Assembly (NCBI GenBank): GCA_019454045.1 | Contig: SKCR01037670.1 | Coordinates: 62,001-126,000, forward strand | DNA length: 64,000 nt | Reading direction: 5' to 3' | DNA from: Zanthoxylum bungeanum | Taxonomy: Eukaryota; Streptophyta; Magnoliopsida; Sapindales; Rutaceae | Shown: positions 32,754-42,700 of the stretch, in pieces | How the letters are laid out: the number at the start of each line of letters is the position of its first letter | Position numbering within the stretch: the first letter of the stretch is position 1 | Program-made: the position numbers and the translations under genes | The notes under the pieces: generated by a model | Told to the model about the DNA's origin: nothing | The model's input: the letters and a program-made list of their open reading frames with translations, nothing else | Database searches by the model: none

Positions 32754-34755
32754 TATCACGACCCCCTCCATAGAGCAGGCCCAACCCTAGAAAGAAGTCA
32801 GTGAGCCACGTCAGCTCGAGCACCTATATGTCATGCAACTGAACCACAAGTTCGCAAGAAAAATAATATTCCATAAAATGCGATCAAATAAATCCTAAAT
32901 AAGTGTTTACACCAAAAGTGTCTGAAAATATGAAAATTCTCATAAACATCATATCTCAAAAACCAAAGGAAATGTCTGGACCAACCCGACTGACGGTTGT
33001 GTCAAACGAGTCAAATCCTGGTACTGAAACTGCTACTTATGCGCTGGCGAACTACCTGGGATGTTTAGGAAATGAGGGGTGAGCTTAAAGAGCTCAGTAA
33101 GTAAAAACACTCATAGTTTCAACATGACCTCACCAACAATATATATATATTATATAATTAATATCTGAAAACAACAATTAATATATAACAAATATCTCAG
33201 GCAATGCATACTCACAACAATATTTCTCAATCAAACAAGGTTTGCTATCCGAATTCGGTATAATAATGAATTAAAACCATTGGGAGAGTCTCTCTCTTAC
33301 CCCCAAGGTTTCCCACCATATAATCCCGCATAAATGTGCAAGAGGGGGATTGAACCACACGCCTCTGCTAATCTCGCATAAATCTCGCATATCCGACCAT
33401 TATCATACTAAATCCGGCAGCATAACAACAATCTCACACAACATCCAATACAACACATCACATCTCATCGCATTTCATCCATCAACTCATCTCAAAATCA
33501 CATAATACTCAAATACTTCAATTCATAGTACAAACATATAATTTATATCCAAAATTAGTATTCACAATTTATGTTCTCATGCTATCGATTTTTCAATCAA
33601 TTTTCCAACGTACCTATATAAATATACATTTATATTATATTATGTAACTCACATATCAAACATCAATCAACAAATATTTATGTTAAGGGAATAATCGTGC
33701 TTTGTACTTACCTCAATCCACGCAAAACTCTCTATATCTATATGTCATCGCTAAAATCTGGAAAATTATAAAATTACGATCATGTCCCTATATTTTACTA
33801 AAATTATGATTTTACCCCTAAATTTCTCAAATTTGCAATTTAACCCCAATACTCTCCAATATTATCAATTAAGTCTCAAACTTCTCATTTGTCACATATT
33901 ACTCACTAGAAATCAGAATTCATACATTTAGGTCCCTAAATATGTCAAATTACGAATAAATCCAAAACTCTCAAAATCTTACAAATACACCCCTAAAACT
34001 GTAAAATATAATGTACCGAGCTCCAACGACTTCATAATTTTAGAACGAGCTGGTCCCCAGACAGTACATGTCACCATGATCACAACGGCGGTGGTGGTAA
34101 TGGCGGATGCTCGGTGGTTACCGACGACCGATCGGACGGCCTTAACTCTCGTTCTTGGCTCATTTCAGGACAACCGAAGGTCCGAATTGGGCAAACGAGG
34201 TATATAACCCGTGTATCTCGATGAGGGGAAGATTCTGGTCCAAGAGATGTTATGCACGCACGGCTGCGCGTGGGCGAGTGAGGAGACTATGCGGCGGTGC
34301 GTGGGAGCGCGTCCGGTGATTTCAGGTGATCGGACCGGCGGCGTTGGATTCGTCTCATCGAGGGAATTCTCCTGGAGTGGTCACTCGCCGGAAAAGGTGA
34401 TCGGACGACGTCGAAATCCCTCTTTCTCTCTCCTGCCCACTATTTCTCTCTCTTCTGTATTTTCTCTCTCTACTGGTTCGGCTATCTTTCTATGTCTCTA
34501 GTCTCTGAAATTTTCTATTATTTTTCTTCTCTACTGATCACCCACTCTTACTCTCTCCTTTTGGTTTTTCCAATATAATTACACATCAATTAAGTCTCTA
34601 GTTTGTTTATGGAGAGATATATAACTAGTAAGGAGTTAGTTGTTAGTGTGTGGGTGGCAGAGAATGAGGAGATAAGGCAGCAAAAATGTAGGGTGAAAGA
34701 GTAGTGGGTAGGTTAAATTTCAAAAATAATAACCACCAATAGATAAGGTATCACA
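32754..34755 (-). repeat. Gypsy 5' LTR (right copy)
   Basis: Homologous to 14594-16559. The outer end reads GGTATCACA; the inner end reads TATCACGACC, where the terminal TG has mutated to TA. Confidence 0.9.
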
Positions 34756-35096
34756 TTTTCACTATATTGGAATTATATGAGTAGTTTCAATTTACTTTAT
34801 TGATGGACTCCCTATCTGAAGTTTGCATCAAACGGTCTACCTAAAGTATGTTCATGGATGTTTCTAAATCAACATGTTGTATAATCAACATGTTGTGATT
34901 GTTGAGGAAAAAACAAAAAAAAAAAGATGATTGAAACTGTGGAGAGTAGTTTTAAAGCATATATTACATTTTATTAGAGCAATATTTACCTCTACTATGT
35001 GTTGTAAGGGTTGCAGACAAATTCACTCTAGGATACAACAAAACTTTAAAGATGCAACACAACACTTTGTTGAATCTCCACTTGAGAACTTATATG
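34756..35096. other. Flank between Gypsy and hAT elements
   Basis: AT-rich sequence with no gene seen. It contains the short direct repeat ATCAACATGTTGT at about 34870-34900. Confidence 0.5.
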
Positions 35097-36273
35097 CAAT
35101 GTTCAAATTTCAAAAATACGGATAACACCTCGAGGCGGTCGGCTTTTGAGGCGCTAGGCGGACTGTCTTGAGGCGGCGAGGCGGGCGCCTCAATCCGAAC
35201 GCCAAAAAAAATTAATAACTTTTATAACTTGATGAAAGGATGATTCTTGATTAATAATAAATTTAATATAAAAGAAAATGACAAATAAGAAATTTAAATT
35301 TCACTAGTATAAGAATATACTCTAAATAAAAATTATTCACAGGTTTGGATCTCATATTCTACTCGAAACATATTCATATCAGAATCAAATATATAAGAAT
35401 AATCAATTTCGAAAACAAATAACAATATACTTTAAACTAAATACTCATTAATAAACTAAAGTAACAAGTCCAAATCATGGATAATGGACCCACAATACCA
35501 CATGAAAAGGCATAGAAGTTAACAAAAAAATGTTGTAGGATTTCTTTTTATTGAATATAAAATAATTGAAAGTGAATACAGTTGTTACCCACATAATTTA
35601 AATTTTTTTCTGATTGGCAGTTGGCACAGATCATTGAAGTCCACAGCAAGTGGTGCAAAATTAAATGGATAATCACAATCCTTTATTAAAACATGAAGCA
35701 AATATAGCCGCTCAAAATAAATAAATAAACATATCTTTTGTAATTTTTGGGTATTGAAATTGTGCACCCTAAATTTGCAGAGCCATGGCTAGGTACAACA
35801 ACTCTTCGTACTTGGATTTCCTTCTCTCTTCCTCTTCCTCCACTTCTTCTTCTTCATGCTCATTATGTTCGTCATTTAGGGTTTTCATGGTACATAAATT
35901 ATGAGTCTCGAACGAAGCAGACTTGAGACTTGAGAAGATGATGAGACTTGGGACGATGATGAGATAGAGAAACGCGCATAAAAGGAAAAAAATTGAAACA
36001 TGTTTTTTTTTAATATATTGACCCCAACGACGAAGATATTTTGGATGTATTTTATACCCCTAAACGTCGTTGTTTTGGAGGTAACAAAATTTTAAAAAAT
36101 TAGGCTGCGCGTGAAGCTGCCCCCTCAAGTCGTGTCACGTTGCATCGGTGTGAGACGGCTGCCTCACGCGCAATGATGCAGCCAAACTATAAAACATGCC
36201 AGAGGCGGACGTCTCGACGCACCATCACCGAGAGACGGCGAGGCGGTGCCTCTGGCTGTGTTTTTAAACATTG
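35097..36273. mobile_element. Non-autonomous hAT-type element with perfect 8-bp target duplication
   Basis: The ends CAATGTTCAAA and TTTAAACATTG are inverted copies, and CTTATATG is duplicated at 35089-35096 and 36274-36281. Near both ends are dense GAGGCGG / CCGCCTC-type motifs (35140-35200 and 36190-36250), sharply GC-rich against the AT-rich interior. No hAT dimerisation domain or BED finger is readable. An acidic run on the minus strand near 35830-35890 (HNEHEEEEVEEEEERR) is the only protein-like trace. The element at 44576-45330 has the same plan. Confidence 0.8.
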
Positions 36274-36281
36274 CTTATATG

Positions 36282-36763
36282 AAAGAATTTTTATATCATA
36301 TGAAGAAAATTGTGTCCTATACATAGTCAATCAAAAATTGCTTCCAAAAGACATGATCTTTTGTCACATTTTTCGCACAAGAGACTCATTGTTGTGACAA
36401 TAAGATTCAACTGCCGCAACAATAGGAGTCAGAATGCTCATCATATCTTCAAGTCTCATTGTCGCGACAATGGATGTAGTGGGAGTCAGAATACTCCTCA
36501 CGTATTCAGTTATTTTGATTAACTTTTCTTTTGAAATTCGTTTTGCTTTTGGGGGCGTTGCCCCCGAGCCCCCATGGGGGGCACTGCCCCCTCAACCCAT
36601 TGGGACCTGTCCGGGTAGGTCGGCAATAACCGAATCAACATGTATTTATGATATTCATATTATATAACATCTTACATTGATAAATTAATCATCGTATGTT
36701 GAATATATGTCTGAATTCAACAACAGTGTTAAACTCAGTAAAAAGGCATTTATCATACAGGAA
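36282..36763. other. Repeat-derived DNA upstream of the YOS1 remnant
   Basis: It includes a GC-rich palindromic block at 36549-36600 (GGGGGCGTTGCCCCCGAGCC and GGGGGGCACTGCCCC), of a kind often found in plant LTRs or MITEs, and two copies of a TTGT/CGCGACAAT-type motif at 36390-36475. No bounded element and no gene could be defined. Confidence 0.4.
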
Positions 36764-36949
36764 ATGTGTTTGTGGACGCTGCTGGAAGGGTTTCTGCTTC
36801 TTGCAAATGCATTAGCAATAATAAACGAAGATCGCTTCCTTGCACCTAGGGGATGGAGCTTCTCAGAATTTTCTATGGGGCGGACAAAGTCATTAAAAGG
36901 ACAGATCATAAGTCTCATTTATGCTACCCAGTACATGAGAGTTCCTCTT
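36764..36949 (+). pseudogene. Truncated YOS1-like (IER3IP1 family) gene
   Basis: From ATG 36764 the frame reads MCLWTLLEGFLLLANALAII, then NEDRFLAPRGWSFSEFS, then RTKSLKGQIISLIYATQYMR and VPL. This is nearly the complete plant YOS1-like protein, a small membrane protein of the early secretory pathway (ER to Golgi transport). The family is about 76-80 residues and ends in a second hydrophobic segment plus a short basic tail; here the match stops after VPL (62 codons). AATCGTCCGATTCC repeat sequence replaces the rest, with no GT donor at the break. TTTATCATACAG just before GAAATG looks like a retained splice acceptor, suggesting a genomic fragment. Met-Cys-Leu in place of the usual Met-Gly-Phe start also points to decay. 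Confidence 0.8.
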
Positions 36950-37030
36950 AATCGTCCGATTCCAACCGGTTCGATTTCGATTCAGAACCGTAACCTTGAC
37001 CACCTCTATATTTGGGTGATGCTTTACCAG
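36950..37030. repeat. Fragment of a hAT-type foldback repeat
   Basis: CGATTCCAACCGGTTCGATT and CAGAACCGTAACCTTGACCA followed by CCTCTAT look like one end of the CGGTTC-rich MITE class seen at 1482 and 3531. It directly truncates the YOS1-like frame. Confidence 0.45.
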
Positions 37031-37299
37031 GTAAGATCCATGTAGACATTATTAACTTATGACCTATTTGTTGGGATTTGTTTTCTGTTGGATACGACAT
37101 GTTTAAATTGGTCTGAAATATGTTATATCATCATTGAGATGCAAGTAAACATATTATATATGGTAGATTTCTAATCCTCCTATTACTTACTCTTATGTTC
37201 AATGGTGCAAACATGGTTCCTATCCTCAGTTCCTTAGACTAGCCAAGTAATTATAAGAGGATTATTTTGAGCCACGATGATGATCTGAAACTGGCATTG

Positions 37300-37355
37300 T
37301 TCATTTCAGTTTGTAATATCACACTAAAATTTCAGTTTGTAATATCACACTACTA
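37300..37355. repeat. Short tandem duplication
   Basis: ATTTCAGTTTGTAATATCAC followed by ACTA is repeated twice with a few bases between. Confidence 0.8.
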
Positions 37356-37539
37356 TTCCTATAATAGTGTTACTCAGGATTTGAACTTGAGACATTTCTA
37401 TTGAAAACAGAGTTTCAAGTTCAAACCGTTATGTTGCGTCCTTATAAAACATTATCTATATTACTAATACTAATGTTTGACACCAAATTTGTCATGTATT
37501 ATGCTAGTCATGTCATTGAAAACATATTCAATTTTAAGG

Positions 37540-37788
37540 GTGGCAAAAAAGTTCGGGCCCGGTCCAGGGTGAAAAAATCCTGGGCCAGGCTTCAAAATGA
37601 GGGGCCCGGCCCAGACTTAAAATAAATAATTATATATTTATGTTTATATAATGTATATATTTATATGATAAATTTTTTATATTAAAAAAATCGGGCTAGA
37701 GCCGGGTTTTTCCCGAACCCGGATCTAAATTCACATTGCGGGACTCGGACTGGGCTTATCAAAGCCCGGCCATTTACCATCCTTACCC
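37540..37788. repeat. Foldback repeat rich in GGGCCCGG
   Basis: TAAGGGTGGCAAAAAAG at the left is inverted relative to CCATTTACCATCCTTA at the right, with CGGGCCCGG and CCCGGCC motifs beside each end. It belongs to the same architectural class as 1482-2044 and 48719-49344. The 8-bp flanks do not clearly match. Confidence 0.5.
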
Positions 37789-38610
37789 ATTTTCCTCGAT
37801 ATTAAGTATTTTTGTATTTTTTTTAATTTTTTTTATATAGATTTAATTATTTAAATTTGTTTTAGTTAATGAATTAATATATTATTATTATTATTATTAC
37901 AGCCGACCACCATATTCTACCATCGGCAACCGTGAACCACTATTATCATCGTCAACTGTCGCTGTGTTTCAGTGTAGTTTTATATAATATTTGGTATCTA
38001 TTAGAAATATCATCACCGACTTTATGCAACGATACTAATATTACCTGTATCAAAATTTTCATTTACCATAGATCTAAGGTCAAAGTCATTAGATTTAATT
38101 TTTTTACTATAGATCTACGGTGAATGCAAACTCTGATGCCAGTGAAATTGGTTCTCTTTTTTTTTTAATAATCGGGGTGTCCGGGCCAGTTTATGCGTAC
38201 CTCGATTAATCCCCGGAATCTATTTTAAATACGCTTACATTTATTAGTTATTTTATTGGCATCACAAATTATGAATGTAATCAATTTCTTATTCTCAGAT
38301 CATATATTTCTTTTGTTAATTTATTTTTTAACTATTCACTAGATTATTTGGATGTGTTAAAATAAGAAAACTTACTAAAATAAGAAAAACTATCCAACCT
38401 TAACACTATTATTCATCTAAAATAATATAAAATAAAATATTTAAACCAAATCTACTCATATTTATATTATATAAATAATATTAATCTGACAATTAATATC
38501 ATATGTTAATATATTTACATTTCCAACTTTAGTAGTGACATAACTTTAGTTTATATCGAGAAAGTATATCATCTTAAGTCGTACGTAATTTTCTATGAGA
38601 TTGTTTAATT
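37789..38610. other. AT-rich intergenic sequence
   Basis: No gene was seen. A short repeat at 38170-38220 (GGGGTGTCCGGGCCAG and ATTAATCCCCGG) follows a T run and is probably a retroelement tail fragment. A (TTA)n run lies at 37880-37900. Confidence 0.4.
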
Positions 38611-39208
38611 TGTAAAGAACCTAGGACACCACTTATCTCCACATTGGTATGATATTGTCCACTTTGGGCCTAAGCCCTCATGGATTTGCTCTTGGGCTAT
38701 ACCCAAAAGCCTCATACCAATGAAGATACATGTCCATCCTTATATACTCATGATCTTCCCCATATCTAACCAATGTGGGATTTTTGGGACTTTGTTTGCA
38801 CAACCAACAATCCTCCCCTCGAACAAAGGACCACAAAGGACAATTGAGCCTCCCCTCAAACGATCATTCATCCGTCCACTCCATGAAGACCAGAGCACAC
38901 CGCCTGTCTAACCGAGCACTCACGGATCACGATCGGGGCTCACCACCTTTGTTCGGTATTCCGAGGATTCATCCACATGGCTAACTCCGGGGCATGGCTC
39001 TGATACCACTGTAAGAACCTAGGACACCACTTATCTCCACATTGGTATGATATTGTCCACTTTGGGTCTAAGCCCTCATGGATTTGCTCTTGGACTATAC
39101 CCAAAAGGCCTCATACCAATTAAGATACATGTCCATCCTTATATACTCATGATCTTTCCCATATCTAACCAATGTGTGATTTTTGGGTCTTTGTTTGCAC
39201 AACCAACA
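38611..39208 (-). mobile_element. Complete TRIM (small LTR retrotransposon without genes)
   Basis: Two 199-bp LTRs (38611-38809 and 39010-39208) begin TGTAAGAACC or TGTAAAGAACC and end CCAACA. TAATT is duplicated at 38606-38610 and 39209-39213. The 200-bp interior has a PBS on the minus strand (TGGTATCAGAGCC, from the complement of 38996-39008) next to the right LTR and a purine tract (GAGGGGAGGAT on the minus strand) next to the left LTR. This fixes a minus orientation. There is no coding capacity; movement depends on proteins from other elements. Confidence 0.95.
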
Positions 39209-39740
39209 TAATTGATATAATAAGAATAACATTTTAATTTTAATCAACTTATGTAAAACACGAACTTTATACTAGTTATATTAAATATTAGAATTCACAA
39301 TACAAACCTTATCACCAAACATAGATAAATGTTCTCATTTAAATATAAACTCTTTATCTTCTTTTTTTTTCGAAAGATACGGTTGAAAATCTTGCCGTTA
39401 AATTACGCGGAGCATATAAAATCACTTAAGAAATTAGTGGACCGAAAACAATTCTAGTCGGTAAAAATAATTTCTCCGTATTTCCAGTTTCGACGCTGTT
39501 AACCGTTAATTCTTATTTCGAATCAAATTTAGAGGACTCGTTTGGGTGCCGAGTCTTACATCAGCGCCTCCTTTACTGTTTCCTTTTTAACTTCCAAACA
39601 AAAAAAACATTCGCAAACCGTCGCTCTCAAACACGGCCTTTCCCCAGAAGCTTCCATTCCTCTCTATCAATCAAACGAAAGACTCCGTTCACAATTTTAC
39701 TTTGCTCATTCATTCACCAATCACCATCCAATTCCTCCGC
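39209..39740. other. Upstream region and probable 5' leader of the esterase gene
   Basis: AT-rich to about 39520, then a more balanced CT-rich stretch (CTTTACTGTTTCC, CTTCCATTCCTCTC) that is probably transcribed 5' untranslated sequence. A frame open from 39702 begins with TTG; the first ATG in that frame is 39741. Confidence 0.5.
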
Positions 39741-42700
39741 ATGATCGCCGCTAATTTTTCTCCAGTTCCAACAGTAATCCCGATCTCGAATCTCAACCGT
39801 CCGTTTAATCTCCAACAACTCTCTTCCTTTCTACCGCCACCTGGTAAGAAACCAAACGGCGGCGTTTCGGTTTCGGTGGATCGAAGTGAGATGGATTTTA
39901 TTTGGAGTTTTGGTATTGGTTTCTTTAAGGATCGCCGTACGAATAAAGCCTTGAGAGTGGAGGCCGAAGACGGGGGCGTAGACGTCTTTAGTACCGCCGC
40001 CAAGGCTTCGCCGGAGCATCTTGTTATTATGGTTAATGGACTCATTGGCAGGTTAGTGGATTAATTTAGTTATTATGCTGCATTTGAATTTGATTCACTT
40101 AAAAGCGCTTTTGAGTCGAAGTGATTCCTGAAAAAGCACTTGGAAAGCTAGTTTTTTTTTTTTTAATTATTATTCAATATGCGTTATTGAAAGTGCTTAT
40201 GACAGTACCGATAAGTCTTCCAAATGCCCTAGAAGTGCTTTTCTGGTCCAAGGAAAGCTTCTAGAAACATTAAAACGAAGCTTTTGTCTGTTTCAAATGC
40301 TTTTGACATCAAGTAACTCCATAAGCGACGTAATTGAAGTATTGAACTGTTTTTTTTTTTTTAACAATTGCTAAATTAAATTGCTTTTTCTTTATGTTCA
40401 GTGCTGCAGATTGGAGATTTGCTGCAGATCAGTTTGTGAAGAAGGTTCCTGATAAAGTAATTGTGCACCGTGAGTGACATTTTTTTTTTGCAAAGATTTT
40501 TAATAATCAATTTTTTTTAGGTATTAGAGTTAGAGTTCGATTATTTATTCTTTTAACATGTGAATGAATAATAAGTTTCATGCTCGATTGATTGTTATGA
40601 AACTAACTTGGAGTTGGATGGGAAAACATGATTTCAGTAAGGTTGTTTTAGATTACTTGATATTTTGATATATTTGAGCGTGTAGTTAGAGTGTAACAAA
40701 TTATTCAACGGCCAAGATCTAAAATTGTTTGATGATTGATGGCCATCAAACTGTATACATGAGCCATGTCGCTTGGTTGTCAATATAATAGTGATGCTGT
40801 CCATACTCCATATCTCATCAACTATCATTGGCTTTGTAAGTTCCTGATAAAATGTAAGTAAAAGACACCAAAATGGGTGACACTGGTTTTGGGGGTTGAC
40901 TTTGGCTTTCGTCCAGAAGCATGAAATTGTCGATCTGTAACTGCTTTGTTTTTTGTTTAGCATATGATCTATTGATTCTATTCGCATTCTGTAACATAAG
41001 CCAGGGCCAAGGGACAATATTTTAGTCTGGAAACAACTCAAATTGCATTTTGGCAATCATTTTGTTAGTAAATTGAGAAATTTGGCTAATATTGGTAAAC
41101 TGGGATTGAGAGTATAAAGGCATAAATCTTCATCCTTTGATATCCTTTTATCAACTCAATCAACTAATCAGGACAAATACTTGGAAAGAAGTTTAATTTG
41201 GGTGAATGAGTAAAAGATATCATTATCATTGCCCATTCAAATTCTTGCATAAGTTCAGTGATTTGGACAAGTGGAGAATTTGTTTAGAAGCACTATGAAT
41301 CTAGTTATGCTTATCTGTTCTTTGATGAATAAAGTTAAAAGCCAATTCTAATCTCAGTGCCGAACATGGTGCCAAATTTTTTTGAAACTAGACATTCTGT
41401 TTTCTGAGTTGATTGCCTTAATGCCAGCTGGCTGGCTGCAGTATCTGTCTGATTTCTTTTTTGAGAAGTAAACATAACTATTATTTTTGTATATAATGAG
41501 CAGGCAGTGAATGCAACTCTTCAAAATTGACTTTTGATGGCGTAGATTTGATGGGTGAAAGGCTAGCTGCTGAGGTATTCGGTAATAACAGTTTGATCTT
41601 TCATCTGTTAAGGCATGCTTAATTTGTTGAGATTTTTATGTCCAAAAACCTCTTGGAAAATTTTGAGTAATCATTAAGTTCTATGTTTCTTACATGATAT
41701 TTCATATTCATGTGAATTTTAAGTTCCTGATTAATGTCTAATGCAGGTACTGGCTGTAGTCAATCGTAGGCCTGAGGTGAAAAAGATCTCATTTGTGGCT
41801 CATTCATTAGGGGGTCTTATAGCAAGGTATGCAATTGGAAGGCTATATGAACATTCTCCAGAAGACAACCCCACAGGTATTCCTAAGGTGGCAGGTACAA
41901 GTGTAGAGCGTAGGAATGATTCCATGCAATCCCTTGAGCGTCCTTGCAAAGCTAGAATTGCTGGGTTGGAACCCATGAACTTCATAACAGTTGCAACTCC
42001 TCATCTTGGTTCAAAGGGACACAAACAGGTAGATATTGTATGAGTTCACATGCTATCTATTTTGAAATTCTTATGCTTGCTTTTCCTTCTTTTGTTGCAT
42101 TGCATTGCATTAATGTCTGAATTATTGATCATATGAATGATGTTGGACTTCTGGTCTATCTAAGATGCTAAGAACAATGGGGAAAACATCTCTTAATGGA
42201 GATTGACGTGCTTAGTTAGTATGGCAAGCGATTTGATGATAGCAACAACTAGCACGAGCTTGATGAGTTTCCATTTTTTTTAGTCTAGTGCTATGTCTTC
42301 AAGGATTATTTGATTGCATGTTACACTTATTCATGTTTGTACTATTTTTTTTTTGTATCTGGATTGATACACTTCCAGAAAAGGTGTTTTGACATTTCTT
42401 TTTCTTGTTTTTATTGCCTCAGCTTCCAATTCTGTGTGGTCTACCATTTCTTGAGAGGAGAGCATCTCAAACAGCTCATTTGGTTGCTGGAAGAACTGGG
42501 AAGCATCTGTTCCTCAACGATCATGATGATGGAAATCCTCCCCTTCTCCTTCAAATGGCTAATGATTCTGATTACTTAAAATTCATGTGAGTGTTAATTA
42601 ATCTACATCATATTTCCTGTCAGTGAATTTTAATAACTGATTTACCTTTTATGGAGAGTAGATCAGCTTTATGTGCATTTAAGCGGCAAGTGGTATATGC

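Larger units (their letters stand above)
14594..34755 (-). mobile_element. Ty3/Gypsy chromovirus-type (Tekay/Del-like) LTR retrotransposon, defective, with two Copia-family insertions
   Basis: A minus-strand element bounded by LTRs at 14594-16559 (3' LTR) and 32754-34755 (5' LTR). Flanking bases are TTTTT on the left and TTTTC on the right, a nearly matching 5-bp duplication. From right to left the order is PBS, gag, a remnant of RT, RNase H, integrase and a C-terminal chromodomain-like tail, which is Gypsy order. Motifs such as KIVERKVQ and IPLVKVMWTNH after the integrase fit the Tekay/Del branch of chromoviruses. Protease and the first half of RT are deleted and many frames are broken. A complete Copia element (16720-26212) and a solo LTR (27420-30045) are inserted into pol. 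Confidence 0.85.

Noticed and set aside
36549..36600. GC-rich palindromic block as a CpG-type promoter or terminator
   Set aside because: The sequence looks like a fragment of a common plant repeat and no gene follows at a suitable distance.
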